A DNA stretch of 64,000 nt from Streptomyces clavuligerus (GTDB lineage Bacteria > Actinomycetota > Actinomycetes > Streptomycetales > Streptomycetaceae), in NCBI RefSeq assembly GCF_005519465.1, contig NZ_CP027858.1, positions 1,054,001-1,118,000 of the forward strand, given 5' to 3'. This document shows, in pieces, positions 1 to 8,440 of this stretch. The notes under the pieces were generated by a model. That model ran no database searches. It had not been told where the DNA came from and saw nothing but the letters and a program-made list of their open reading frames with translations. Positions within the stretch are counted from its first letter, which is position 1; every line of letters begins with the position of its first letter. The position numbers and the translations under genes are program-made.

Positions 1-609
1 GTCGCCCGCGTAGACCCCGCCGAGCAGGGGTTCGACGAGCCGGTCGACGACCTCGCGGCCGAGGCGTTCGGCCACATACGTGCCGACCGCGACATCGTCG
101 CCGACGGCGGCGGGCGGCAGGTCGCGCTCGCGGCCGATGCGCTCGACGCCCTCGGGACTGAGCAGCCCGGCGAGGGAGTCGGGGGTGGCGGGGACCCCCA
201 TGACATGGCCCTGGGGCATGGGGCGCAGGGCGCCGCGGGTCCAGATGGAGGCGGTGGCGGTGGCGGGCGGCCGGAGCCGGTCGCCGAGCCCGGCGGCGCG
301 GGCGAGGTCGATGCCCTCGGGGCGGCGGGCGAGCATGGACTCGGCGCCCAGGTCGACGGGGACCCCGGCGATCTCGCCGGTGTGCAGTTTGCCGCCGACG
401 CGCTCGGACGCCTCGACGAGGGTGACCCGGACCCCGGCGGTCACCAGCCGGTGGGCGGCGGCGAGGCCGGAGATCCCGCCCCCGACGACCACCACATGCG
501 CGGGCGGCGCGCCGCCCGGGGCCCCGCCGGTCCCGCTGCCCGTACGGCCGGTGGCCCCGGGGTCGCCGGTGTCCGCCGCTGTGCTCTCCGCGTGCTGGGA
601 AGACTGCAT
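1..609 (-). CDS. hemG: Protoporphyrinogen oxidase, N-terminal part (runs off left edge)
   Basis: The gene is truncated by the window edge; the first 203 codons are present, read leftward from an ATG at 609. It would oxidise protoporphyrinogen IX to protoporphyrin IX late in heme synthesis. After a Gly/Thr-rich lead of about 37 residues comes an FAD-binding strand-turn-helix, [14 protein letters not shown] (residues 39-52). An acidic strand end ([13 protein letters not shown]) and a [13 protein letters not shown] segment, typical of the HemY-type flavoprotein family, follow. The nearby hemE gene at 3.8-4.9 kb supports the heme assignment. The extended N terminus has no recognised targeting feature. 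The active-site C-terminal half lies outside the window. Confidence 0.9.
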   Translation of the reverse strand, partial: MQSSQHAESTAADTGDPGATGRTGSGTGGAPGGAPPAHVVVVGGGISGLAAAHRLVTAGVRVTLVEASERVGGKLHTGEIAGVPVDLGAESMLARRPEGIDLARAAGLGDRLRPPATATASIWTRGALRPMPQGHVMGVPATPDSLAGLLSPEGVERIGRERDLPPAAVGDDVAVGTYVAERLGREVVDRLVEPLLGGVYAGD

Positions 610-741
610 GCCCCCACTCTCTCAAACCCCGTTCCGTGTCCCGACCGTGACCTCTTCGCCACCGGCGGGGGCGAACGCGCGGGCCGCCCGCTCCGTCGAG
701 GGTGCGGATGGAAACGGAACGAGAAGGAACTGGGGGCCGAT

Positions 742-1698
742 ATGGACGCACGACGCGGTGCCGCCGCGCTGACGCTGGTCGTCGCGATGGCGGTGACGGG
801 GTGTGCCGGCGGGTCGGAGAAGCAGGTGGACGGGGCGGACCCGGGTGTCGCGCGGAGCGAGGGGAGCCGGGCGGCCGTCGAGGCGCAGCGGGCCGCCCCG
901 GAGGCGGAGGGCGCGGCGGACACCGAGGACACAGCGTCGGAGGCGGCGGACGAGGCGGCCCCGGCCCAGGGGGAGCACATCGTCCGCACCGCCGAGCTGG
1001 AGATCCGGGTCCCGAGCGTGCCCCGCGCGCTGAAGGCGGCCCGGGCCGCGGCCGAGGAGGCCGGGGGCGATGTCTCCGAGGAGTCCACCACCGGCGAGGA
1101 GGAGCCCGGCGGGATGTACTCCTCGCTGGTGCTGCGGGTGCCCGAGGACCGGTACGACGCGGTGCTCACGCGGCTCGCCGGGGCCGGGAAGCTGCTCAAC
1201 CGTTCGGCGCGGGCCGAGGACGTCACCGAGGAGGTCGTGGACGTCCGCAGCCGCCTCGCGACCCAGCGGGCCAGCGTGGAGCGGGTACGGAAGCTGATGG
1301 ACCGGGCCGGGAAGCTGACCGACGTGGTGGCGCTGGAGGAGCAGCTCGGCAAGCGGCAGGCGGATCTGGAGGCGCTGCTCGCGAAGGAGAAGTCGCTGAA
1401 GGACCGCACCACGCTGGCGACGATCACCCTCTCGCTCCAGGAGGAGGCGGAGAAGGACGGGACAGGGGACGGGGACGGGCCGGGCTTCCTGGACGCCCTC
1501 GGCGGCGGCTGGGACGCGCTGGTCACGTCGTCGCGCTGGACGGGGGCGGGGATCGGCGCGGCGCTCCCGTTCGCGGCGGTGCTGGGGGCGGCCTTCGCGG
1601 TGTGGCGGTGGGCGCTGCGGCCCGTGCTGCGCTCCCGGGCCCGGCGGGCGGCGGACGCTGTGTCCGCCGGGGAACGGCGCGGCTCCGCCCCGGAGTGA
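742..1698 (+). CDS. DUF4349 membrane-anchored lipoprotein
   Basis: Predicted protein of 318 residues, divergent from hemG. The ATG at 742 follows AAGGAACTGGGGG and gives a classic lipoprotein signal: a short Arg-rich start, a hydrophobic core and the lipobox VTGC with Cys21. An Ala/Glu-rich linker (about 25-75) follows, then the DUF4349 region with HIVRTAELEIRVPSV and a long charged, coiled-coil-like central part (about 180-235). A transmembrane helix lies near residues 266-292, followed by a short basic tail. DUF4349 proteins are cell-envelope proteins without a settled function. The arrangement suggests an extracytoplasmic coiled coil tethered at both ends. No operon partner is obvious, since the next gene starts 52 bp downstream with its own start region. 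Confidence 0.85.
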   Translation: MDARRGAAALTLVVAMAVTGCAGGSEKQVDGADPGVARSEGSRAAVEAQRAAPEAEGAADTEDTASEAADEAAPAQGEHIVRTAELEIRVPSVPRALKAARAAAEEAGGDVSEESTTGEEEPGGMYSSLVLRVPEDRYDAVLTRLAGAGKLLNRSARAEDVTEEVVDVRSRLATQRASVERVRKLMDRAGKLTDVVALEEQLGKRQADLEALLAKEKSLKDRTTLATITLSLQEEAEKDGTGDGDGPGFLDALGGGWDALVTSSRWTGAGIGAALPFAAVLGAAFAVWRWALRPVLRSRARRAADAVSAGERRGSAPE

Positions 1699-1750
1699 TC
1701 ACGGCCACTCGGCGCCCCGGGCCCGGCGCCCCGCCCGTACGGTGGGCCCC

Positions 1751-3127
1751 ATGACAGCGGAGCGACTGGTGGTCATCGGGGGCGACGCGGCGGGCATGTC
1801 CGCCGCGTCGCAGGCACGCAGGCTCAAGGGCCCCGGGGAGCTGGAGATCGTGGCCTTCGAACGCGGTCACTTCAGCTCGTTCTCGGCGTGCGGGATTCCG
1901 TACTGGGTGGGCGGGCAGGTGGCCGAACGGGACGAGCTGATCGCCCGTACCCCCGCCGAGCACCGCGCGCGGGACATCGATCTGCGGATGCGCACCGAGG
2001 TGACGGAGATCGACCTCGCGGGAGGCCGGGTGCGCTCCCGGGAGCTGGAGAGCGGCCGTCAGGAGTGGACCGGCTACGACAAGCTGGTGATCGCGACGGG
2101 GGCGCGGCCGGTCCGTCCGCCGCTGCCCGGGATCGACGCGCCGGGCGTGTTCGGGGTGCAGACCCTGGACGACGGACAGGCGCTGCTCGACGCCCTGTCG
2201 GCGGCGCCGGGGCGGCGCGCGGTGGTGGTCGGCGCGGGGTACATCGGCGTGGAGATGGCGGAAGCGCTGCTGAACCGGGGCTTCGAGGTCACCGTCGTCA
2301 ACCGGGGCGCCCAGCCGATGGCCACGCTCGACCCGGACATGGGCGCGCTGGTGGGCGCGGCGATGGACGGCCTCGGCATCACGACCGTGAACGGGACCGA
2401 GGTCACCGCCGTGCTGACCGGCGCGGACGGCCGGGCCCGCGCGGTGCTGGCCGGGGACCGGGAATTCCCGGCGGACGTGGTGGTCCTCGGCCTCGGCGTG
2501 GCGCCCGGGACGGAGCTGGCGCGGGCCGCGGGGCTGCCGCTGGGGTCGTCCGGGGGGCTGCTCACGGATCTGTCGATGCGGGTCCGCGGCCGGGAGGAGA
2601 TCTGGGCGGGCGGGGACTGCGTGGAGGTCCTGGACCTGGTCTCGGGCCGGGAGCGGTATGTGCCGCTCGGCACGCACGCGAACAAGCACGGGCAGGTCAT
2701 CGGTGCGAATGTGGGCGGCGGCTACGGCACGTTCCCGGGGGTCGTGGGCACGGCCGTCAGCAAGGTCTGCGATCTGGAGATCGCCCGCACCGGGCTGCGG
2801 GAGAAGGACGCCGCGCGGGTGGGGCTCCAGTTCGTCCCGGTGACCGTCGAGTCGACGGGCCGGGCGGGGTACTACCCGGGGGCGCGGCCGATGACGGTGA
2901 AGATGCTGGCGGAGCGGCGTACGGGGCGGTTGCTCGGGGTGCAGATCGTGGGACGGGAGGGCGCGGCGAAGCGGGTGGATGTGGCGGCGGTGGCGTTGAC
3001 GGCGGGGATGACGGTGGAGGCGATGACCGCGCTCGACCTCGGGTACGCCCCGCCGTTCTCGCCGGTCTGGGACCCGGTCCTGATCGCGGCCCGCAAGGCG
3101 GTGGCGGCGGTCCGCGCCACGGGGTGA
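1751..3127 (+). CDS. CoA-disulfide reductase-like FAD/NAD(P)H oxidoreductase
   Basis: Protein of 458 residues in the pyridine nucleotide-disulfide oxidoreductase family. The N-terminal FAD motif is LVVIGGDAAGMSAAS (6-20). A single redox cysteine lies in FSSFSACGIPY (Cys47), the SxxC arrangement of CoA-disulfide reductases and NADH oxidases rather than the CxxxxC of glutathione reductases. A second GxGxxG (VVVGAGYIGVEMAEAL, near 158-175) binds NAD(P)H, and the C-terminal dimerisation domain ends in YAPPFSPVWDPVL. Likely role: reduction of CoA disulfide or a related small-molecule disulfide or persulfide. The ATG at 1751 is preferred over a GTG three codons upstream because it begins the conserved N terminus. 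Substrate cannot be decided from sequence. Confidence 0.8.
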   Translation: MTAERLVVIGGDAAGMSAASQARRLKGPGELEIVAFERGHFSSFSACGIPYWVGGQVAERDELIARTPAEHRARDIDLRMRTEVTEIDLAGGRVRSRELESGRQEWTGYDKLVIATGARPVRPPLPGIDAPGVFGVQTLDDGQALLDALSAAPGRRAVVVGAGYIGVEMAEALLNRGFEVTVVNRGAQPMATLDPDMGALVGAAMDGLGITTVNGTEVTAVLTGADGRARAVLAGDREFPADVVVLGLGVAPGTELARAAGLPLGSSGGLLTDLSMRVRGREEIWAGGDCVEVLDLVSGRERYVPLGTHANKHGQVIGANVGGGYGTFPGVVGTAVSKVCDLEIARTGLREKDAARVGLQFVPVTVESTGRAGYYPGARPMTVKMLAERRTGRLLGVQIVGREGAAKRVDVAAVALTAGMTVEAMTALDLGYAPPFSPVWDPVLIAARKAVAAVRATG

Positions 3128-3163
3128 GTCCGCCCCCGCGACGGGGCCCACCGGGCTGGACTG

Positions 3164-3268
3164 TGCCCACTCCCCGCACCGAGTGGCCGTCTCCCCTGGC
3201 GGGCCCCGGGGCCGTCCCTCTCCCACCGGGCGGAACTATGCCCACTCCCCGCGCCGAGTGGGCCGTCT
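3164..3268. repeat. Two direct copies of a hairpin-forming sequence
   Basis: A sequence of about 29 bp starting TGCCCACTCCCCGC occurs at 3164 and again at 3239 with one or two changes. Each copy contains CCCACTC...GAGTGG(G) arms, so each can form a stem. They follow the stop of the flavoprotein gene at 3127 and may act as tandem transcription terminators. Read from the sequence; function inferred. Confidence 0.6.
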
Positions 3269-3439
3269 GCCCGTGGTGGGGGGTGCAGGGTCGTCCCCGG
3301 AAGGGACCGGCGGAGAATCACCCGCGTCCAGACATCGGACGTCCGGTCTGCCGGCCCTGAGGAGTCGAGCCCGGAGGCCCCCACATCCCGCACGGTGGGA
3401 CCGCCCGCACCCCCAACCCCCGGGCACAGGCGGACCCGC

Positions 3440-3790
3440 ACACAACAAGCCCGTCCGGCGCTTGAGGACGGACCCCGCACCCAACGGAAAACCTCACGCG
3501 CAAGCCGACGAACCCTCGCGCGGCCCCGTCGTCGGGGGCCAGCCCCCGAACCCCCGCGCCTCAAACGCCGGCGAGGCTTGATGATGCGCGGGCCGCCCCA
3601 AGAAGCTGGATTTTGGGCCCCGTGCCTCAAGCTCCCCCGGAGGGGCTGGATTTTCGCCTCGCTCGGGAGCATCGGGCAAACCGCGCAACATCAAGCCGGT
3701 CGGGAGCGCCCCCTCTGGAAGAGCTCAAGGACGGCCCCGCACCCAAACAACGGGCGCATCCGTCGGCCAGGGCCAACGAATGGCGCGGGC
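3440..3790. repeat. Intergenic repeat region of Streptomyces type
   Basis: No gene is supported between 3128 and 3808. The stretch contains the pieces CCGGCGCTTGAGGACGG, CAAACGCCGGCGAGGCTTGA and two copies of GCTGGATTTT (3605-3660), plus a third variant CTCAAGGACGGCCCCGCACC. Scattered fragments like these are common between genes in Streptomyces chromosomes. They can pair with each other in opposite orientation. The region separates the convergent ends of the flavoprotein gene and hemE. Confidence 0.55.
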
Positions 3791-3808
3791 ACCACCGCGC
3801 GAAAGACG

Positions 3809-4924
3809 TCAGCGCGCGGTGTTCTCGTGCACGTACGAGACCAGACGGGTCAGCGCGTCGGGGTCGGTGGTGGGGAGGACCCCATGGCCCAGATTGAAGA
3901 CATGGCCCTCCAGACCGGCCGCGGCACGCAACACCTCGTCCGTCATGGCCTCAACCGCACGCGTCCCGGCGAAGAGCACCGCGGGGTCCAGGTTGCCCTG
4001 GAGCGCCTTGCCGGGGCCCACCCGGCGGGCGGCCTCGTCGAGGGGGACGCGCCAGTCGACGCCGACGACGTCGGCACCGGCCTCGCCCATGAGGCCGAGC
4101 AGTTCACCCGTGCCCACACCGAAGTGGATACGGGGCACCCCGTACCCGGCCACCGCGTCGAAGACCTTCACGGACGCGGGCATGACCGAGCGCCGGTAGT
4201 CCACGGGGGCCAGCGCGCCCACCCAGGAGTCGAAGAGCTGGACCGCGCTCGCCCCGGCCTCGATCTGGACCTTGAGGAAGGCGGAGGTGATCTCCGCGAG
4301 CCGGTCGAGGAGGTCGGCCCACAGCTCCGGGTCGCTGTGCAGCAGCGCCTTGGTGTGCTCGTGGTTGCGGGAGGGCCCGCCCTCGACGAGATAGCTGGCG
4401 AGCGTGAACGGCGCCCCCGCGAAGCCGATCAGCGGCGTGCCGCCCAGCTCGGCGGTGAGCAGCCCGATGGCCTCGGTGACGTACCAGACGTCCTCGGGCG
4501 TCAGGTCGCGCAGCCGGGCGAGGTCGGCGCGGCTGCGGAAGGGCTCGGCGACGACCGGGCCGACGCCGGGCTTGATGTCGAGGTCGATCCCGATGGCCTT
4601 GAGCGGGACGACGATGTCGCTGAAGTAGATGGCCGCGTCGACGCCGTGGCGCCGCACCGGCTGGAGGGTGATCTCCTTGACCAGCTCGGGGCGCATGCAG
4701 GAGTCGAGCATGGCGATGCCCTCGCGCACCTTGAGGTACTCGGGCAGGGAGCGGCCCGCCTGCCGCATGAACCAGACCGGTGTGTGCGGCACCGGTTCCC
4801 GCCTGCACGCCCGGAGGAAGGCGGAGTCGTACGTCTGCGGCTGCCGCGGCCCGCCGGAGCGGTCCTGCGCGCTGTCCTGGGAGGGGTCCGGGGTGCGGCT
4901 CTGGGTGCGGTCGTAGGCGGTCAC
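3809..4924 (-). CDS. hemE: Uroporphyrinogen III decarboxylase
   Basis: Protein of 371 residues, the usual length for HemE plus a short extension. It removes four carboxyl groups from uroporphyrinogen III to give coproporphyrinogen III in heme synthesis. Family signatures are the N-terminal [16 protein letters not shown], the active-site [17 protein letters not shown] with the catalytic Asp, and the second signature [30 protein letters not shown] and [16 protein letters not shown] near the C terminus complete the barrel. The GTG at 4924 is chosen over an in-frame ATG 31 codons upstream, which would add a Gly/Arg-rich segment without family support. The first 40 residues remain low-complexity. 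It lies divergent from the DUF3000 gene, which starts 91 bp away. Confidence 0.95.
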   Translation of the reverse strand: MTAYDRTQSRTPDPSQDSAQDRSGGPRQPQTYDSAFLRACRREPVPHTPVWFMRQAGRSLPEYLKVREGIAMLDSCMRPELVKEITLQPVRRHGVDAAIYFSDIVVPLKAIGIDLDIKPGVGPVVAEPFRSRADLARLRDLTPEDVWYVTEAIGLLTAELGGTPLIGFAGAPFTLASYLVEGGPSRNHEHTKALLHSDPELWADLLDRLAEITSAFLKVQIEAGASAVQLFDSWVGALAPVDYRRSVMPASVKVFDAVAGYGVPRIHFGVGTGELLGLMGEAGADVVGVDWRVPLDEAARRVGPGKALQGNLDPAVLFAGTRAVEAMTDEVLRAAAGLEGHVFNLGHGVLPTTDPDALTRLVSYVHENTAR

Positions 4925-5015
4925 GCCCCAAATCTTCGCACGGCCCGGGGAAACGGCCGCCCCGCCCCGGGTGTCTCCCGAGCGCCCGGGCGCCGTTCCG
5001 CCTAGTCTTCCCCGC

Positions 5016-5717
5016 ATGGCTGCGGCTCAGGGACATTTCTCCGATCATTCCGATCACTCCGATCATGCGAACGGCACCGGCGACCGGGACGGCTCGGGGG
5101 GCGACACGACCCCGCGGGCCTTCCGGCTCGCCGTCGAAGCGCTGCGGGGCGCTGCGCCGCGCCCCGAGATCGGACTGGAGCCCGCCCGTCCGCCCCAGCG
5201 GCTCGCCCCGTACGCGTACGCCCTGGAGGCGACGGTCGCGGACGACCCGGACGGTGAGGAAGAGGTGCTGGCCGACGGGCGGCTGGTGCTGCTGTACGCG
5301 CCGGAGGGTCACGAGGCGTGGCAGGGGAGGTTCCGGCTGGTGACCCTGGTGCGGGCGGAGCTGGAGCCGGAGATGGCGGCCGATCCGCTGCTGCCGGAGG
5401 TGTCCTGGTCCTGGCTGACGGGGGCGCTGGAGACGCGGGGTCTCGGGTACGGGGAGCCGAGCGGGACCGTCACCCGCGCGGGGTCTCACTATTTCGGTGG
5501 ACTGGCCGCCCGACGGCCCGCGACCCAGATCGAGATCCGTGCCTCGTGGTCGCCCGAGGAGGGCCCCGACGGGGTACCGGACATGGGTGCGCACCTGGTG
5601 GCCTGGTGCGATCTGCTCAGTCAGATCGCGGGACTGCCGCCGTCGCCGACGGGTGGCACGGAGGCGGGGGCCGGTGTGGTGAGCCTGCCGCAGCGGCGGG
5701 GGCCCCGGCAGCGGTGA
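5016..5717 (+). CDS. DUF3000 domain protein
   Basis: Protein of 233 residues in an actinobacterial family of unknown function. The ATG at 5016 begins [11 protein letters not shown]; a His/Asp-rich N terminus of about 35 residues precedes the conserved domain, which starts [14 protein letters not shown]. Conserved-looking stretches are [34 protein letters not shown] and the Trp-rich [14 protein letters not shown] near the middle. No membrane segment, signal peptide or catalytic motif is visible. The gene is divergent from hemE and precedes the whiI promoter region. I recall the same hemE/DUF3000/whiI/rnd order in S. coelicolor, so the position is conserved rather than informative about function. 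Confidence 0.8.
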   Translation: MAAAQGHFSDHSDHSDHANGTGDRDGSGGDTTPRAFRLAVEALRGAAPRPEIGLEPARPPQRLAPYAYALEATVADDPDGEEEVLADGRLVLLYAPEGHEAWQGRFRLVTLVRAELEPEMAADPLLPEVSWSWLTGALETRGLGYGEPSGTVTRAGSHYFGGLAARRPATQIEIRASWSPEEGPDGVPDMGAHLVAWCDLLSQIAGLPPSPTGGTEAGAGVVSLPQRRGPRQR

Positions 5718-5965
5718 GAACGGCGGGGCCCGTCCGGTGGAGACTGGCCCCCGGCCCCTGACCCGTTCCGGCGCCCCGCCCTGGGAGGCGACCGCGGCGC
5801 CACGGTCCCGTCGCGGTGCCGCGTAGACGTACACGTACGGGAGTTTCGGCCCCGGTCCCGGGCACTCCCGGACGGTGCGGCGCGGCCCCGAGGCGGCGGC
5901 GGGTGCGGCTCCCTTCAGGGGCGTCCAGGGGCGTCACGGCGGGGCGTTCCGTCAATTCGTTCGTA

Positions 5966-5981
5966 GGATGATCGATCATCC
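5966..5981. promoter_or_regulatory. 16-bp perfect palindrome upstream of whiI
   Basis: GGATGATCGATCATCC is its own reverse complement. It sits inside a wider dyad: AATTCG at 5954-5959 is mirrored by CGAATT at 5985-5990. The region is A+T-rich compared with its surroundings and lies 46 bp upstream of the sigma-WhiG-like promoter. A dimeric regulator site is likely; which protein binds it is unknown. Confidence 0.55.
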
Positions 5982-6026
5982 GTCCGAATTGCCCGCTTTA
6001 TCACTCACTAAATCGTGATCTTTCCC

Positions 6027-6054
6027 TAAAGCAGATCAGGTTTGGTGCCGAAGA
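6027..6054 (+). promoter_or_regulatory. Sigma-WhiG-type promoter of whiI
   Basis: TAAA at 6027-6030 and GCCGAAGA at 6047-6054 are separated by 16 bases. This matches the WhiG consensus TAAA-N15/16-GCCGATAA at all but one position of the -10 element. whiI is an established WhiG target in S. coelicolor, which supports the call. The start codon lies 81 bp downstream. Confidence 0.75.
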
Positions 6055-6134
6055 GGTCAGTGACCCGAATTTGATCGGTTCGCCCCGGCTTCATCCCCGA
6101 GCCGCCCCGTCCCGAACCTTCCCCAGGAGGTATG

Positions 6135-6797
6135 GTGTCCGTTCTCCTTGAGCAGCCCGCAAGCCTGGTCGCCTACCGCCCGAACAAGCCGACCGCCATG
6201 GTCGTCGTGGCCGACCCGCGTGTCCGCTCCACCGTCACCCGCCATCTGTGGGCGCTCGGAGTACGTGATGTCATCGAGGCGTCGTCCATCGCGGAGGCCC
6301 GCCCCCGCGTCGGCAACCCCCGCGACATCTGCGTGGCCGACGTCCATCTGCCCGACGGATCAGGGCTGACCCTGCTGTCCGAGACCCGCGCCGCGGGCTG
6401 GCCCAACGGACTCGCCCTCTCCGCCGCCGATGACATCGGCGCCGTGCGCAACGCGCTCGCGGGCGGAGTCAAGGGCTATGTCGTCACCGGCACCCGCACC
6501 AACATCGGCCACCCGACCCGACCCGGCGCCGCCCCCATGGGCGCCGGGGCCCGCCTCGGCCACCGCCGCCCCCCGGGTGCCCCGAGCCACCCGGGCGGCT
6601 ACCGCGAGCTGTCCGGGCGGGAGGTCGAGGTGCTGCGGCTGGTGGCCGAGGGCCAGTCCAACAAGGCCATCGGAGTCTCGATGGGACTCTCGGCCCTCAC
6701 CGTCAAGAGCCACCTCGCCCGCATCGCCCGCAAGCTGGGCACCGGTGACCGCGCCGGGATGGTGGCGGTGGCTCTGCGTACCGGCATCATCCACTGA
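6135..6797 (+). CDS. whiI: WhiI, atypical orphan response regulator of sporulation
   Basis: Protein of about 220 residues with a receiver-like domain (1-125) and a LuxR-type DNA-binding domain (about 150-215: ELSGREVEVLRLVAEGQSNKAIG, then the recognition helix LTVKSHLARIARKLG). WhiI acts late in aerial-hypha sporulation and is known to work with BldM. The receiver is atypical: the acidic pair near the N terminus reads ADP, while Asp in VADVHLPDGSG and Lys in GGVKGYVVT are kept, so phosphorylation is doubtful. No sensor kinase gene is adjacent. AGGAGG lies at 6125-6130, so GTG at 6135 has better spacing than the ATG at 6132; they differ by one residue. Identification rests on sequence recognition, neighbours and the WhiG-like promoter. 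Confidence 0.88.
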   Translation: MSVLLEQPASLVAYRPNKPTAMVVVADPRVRSTVTRHLWALGVRDVIEASSIAEARPRVGNPRDICVADVHLPDGSGLTLLSETRAAGWPNGLALSAADDIGAVRNALAGGVKGYVVTGTRTNIGHPTRPGAAPMGAGARLGHRRPPGAPSHPGGYRELSGREVEVLRLVAEGQSNKAIGVSMGLSALTVKSHLARIARKLGTGDRAGMVAVALRTGIIH

Positions 6798-6807
6798 GCG
6801 TCCCCGG

Positions 6808-6855
6808 ACGGAGCGCGCCCGCGGACGGAACGTTCCGTCGTCAGGCGCGCTCCGT
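6808..6855. terminator. Nested inverted repeat between whiI and rnd
   Basis: Outer arms ACGGAGCGCGCC (6808-6819) and GGCGCGCTCCGT (6844-6855) are perfect complements. They enclose the self-complementary 14-mer ACGGAACGTTCCGT (6825-6838). The structure begins 10 bp after the whiI stop and ends 19 bp before the rnd start. It could terminate whiI transcription, control rnd, or bind a protein. Confidence 0.5.
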
Positions 6856-6874
6856 TCACGGATACCCTTGACAC

Positions 6875-8161
6875 GTGACCGACGCCCAAGAGACCGCAGC
6901 AGAGACCGCACTGCGAACCGCCGGGGGCGCCCCCCCGGACGACGGCGTCGCAGCCGAAGAGGCACCTCCCACCCCGCTGCTGGAACCCCGGGAGGGGATT
7001 CCGGCGGTGGTCGCCGACGCCGACGCGCTCGCGGCGGTGACGGCGGCGTTCGGGGCGGGCAGCGGACCCGTCGCCGTGGACGCCGAGAGGGCCTCCGGCT
7101 ACCGCTACGGCCAGCGCGCCTATCTGGTGCAGCTCCGCCGCGCGGGCGCGGGCAGCGCCCTGATCGACCCGGTGGCCTGCCCCGACCTCTCACCCCTCGG
7201 CGAGGCGCTCGACGGCGCCGAGTGGATCCTGCACGCCGCCACCCAGGACCTGCCGTGCCTGCGGGACATAGGCATGGCCCCCGCCCTCCTCTTCGACACC
7301 GAGCTGGCCGGACGGCTGGCCGGATTCCCCCGGGTCGGCCTCGGCGCCATGGTCGAGTCGGTCCTCGGATACGCCCTGGAGAAGGGGCACTCCGCCGTCG
7401 ACTGGTCCACCCGCCCGCTGCCCGAGCCCTGGCTGCGCTACGCCGCGCTGGACGTGGAGCTGCTGATCGACCTGCGGGACGCCCTGGAGGAAGAGCTGGC
7501 GGAGCAGGGGAAGCTGGAGTGGGCGCGGCAGGAGTTCGCCGCGATCGCCGCCGCGCCGCCCCCCGCGCCCCGCAAGGACCCCTGGCGGCGGACCTCCGGT
7601 ATGCACAAGGTGCGCCGCCGCCGTCAGATGGCGGTCGTCCGGGAGCTGTGGACCGCCCGTGACGCGGTGGCGCAGCGGCGCGATGTCTCGCCCGGGAAGG
7701 TGCTGAGCGACAGCGCCATCATCGAGGCGGCGCTCGCGGTGCCCCCGACGGTGCAGGCGCTGACCGCGCTGCCGGGCTTCGGCCATCGGATGGGCCGCCG
7801 CCAGTTGGAGCAATGGCAGTCGGCCGTGGACCGGGCGAAGGCACTGTCCGAGTCGGAGCTGCCGCAGCCGGGACAGCCGCTGAACGGCCCGCCGCCGCCC
7901 CGGGCATGGGCGGACAAGGACCCGGTGGCCGCGGCGCGTCTCTCGGCGGCCCGTACGGCGGTGTCCGAGCTGGCCGAGCGGCTGAATCTGCCGCAGGAGA
8001 ACCTGATCACCCCGGACACGGTCCGCCGGGTCTGCTGGGAGCCCCCGGCCGAGCGCTCCGAGGCGGCGGTGGCCGCCGCGCTCGCCGGGTTCGGCGCCCG
8101 CCCCTGGCAGATCGAGCTGGTCGCCCCGCTGCTCGCCCAGGCCCTCGCCACCGGGGCCTGA
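6875..8161 (+). CDS. rnd: Ribonuclease D-like 3'-5' exonuclease with HRDC domain
   Basis: Protein of 428 residues. The DEDD exonuclease domain spans about 55-225: motif I is AVDAERASGYRY (Asp69, Glu71), motif II contains LHAATQDLPCLRD, and motif III is YAALDVELLIDL (Tyr and Asp three to four residues apart). An HRDC helical domain follows (about 240-320), where KVLSDSAIIEAA and LTALPGFGHRMGRRQ resemble the RNase D HRDC fold. A second HRDC-like helical segment lies at the C terminus. RNase D trims the 3' ends of tRNA precursors and other structured RNAs. The GTG start at 6875 precedes an Ala/Glu-rich lead of about 40 residues. It is independent of whiI because the nested inverted repeat lies between them. 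Confidence 0.9.
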   Translation: MTDAQETAAETALRTAGGAPPDDGVAAEEAPPTPLLEPREGIPAVVADADALAAVTAAFGAGSGPVAVDAERASGYRYGQRAYLVQLRRAGAGSALIDPVACPDLSPLGEALDGAEWILHAATQDLPCLRDIGMAPALLFDTELAGRLAGFPRVGLGAMVESVLGYALEKGHSAVDWSTRPLPEPWLRYAALDVELLIDLRDALEEELAEQGKLEWARQEFAAIAAAPPPAPRKDPWRRTSGMHKVRRRRQMAVVRELWTARDAVAQRRDVSPGKVLSDSAIIEAALAVPPTVQALTALPGFGHRMGRRQLEQWQSAVDRAKALSESELPQPGQPLNGPPPPRAWADKDPVAAARLSAARTAVSELAERLNLPQENLITPDTVRRVCWEPPAERSEAAVAAALAGFGARPWQIELVAPLLAQALATGA

Positions 8162-8367
8162 CCGCCGCCCGGCCGCCCGGCCGCGCACCCGTCCGAACCG
8201 CCCCCGCGGCCTGCCCGCGGGGGCGTTCGCGCCTTCCCGCCGGGTACCCGCCGCGGGCTCCGTCCCCCCGTTCCGGCCGGACGGCCACCCCTGCGGCGTG
8301 TGACGTTCGCCGCGTCCGGGCGCGGGACTGTGCAGGCTGGTTACCCACAAGTAGCATGAGGGTGAGC

Positions 8368-8379
8368 AAGCGCGCGCTT
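8368..8379. promoter_or_regulatory. Palindrome in the fadAB promoter region
   Basis: AAGCGCGCGCTT is a perfect 12-bp palindrome, within GCAAGCGCGCGCTTAG. It lies 62-73 bp upstream of the fadA GTG and just downstream of a likely -10 element (TAGCAT, 8352-8357). The position is that of an operator, plausibly for a TetR-type fatty-acid regulator. The regulator assignment is inference. The rest of 8162-8440 shows no gene. Confidence 0.4.
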
Positions 8380-8440
8380 AGGGCTCGTCCCGCGGCGCGC
8401 CCCGCAGCAGTGCAACCTCGCACCCTGGAGGAGAGCCATC

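Noticed and set aside
3128..3808. A gene in the 680-bp gap before hemE
   Set aside because: Open frames are repeat-derived, Arg/Pro-rich and lack ribosome-binding sites.
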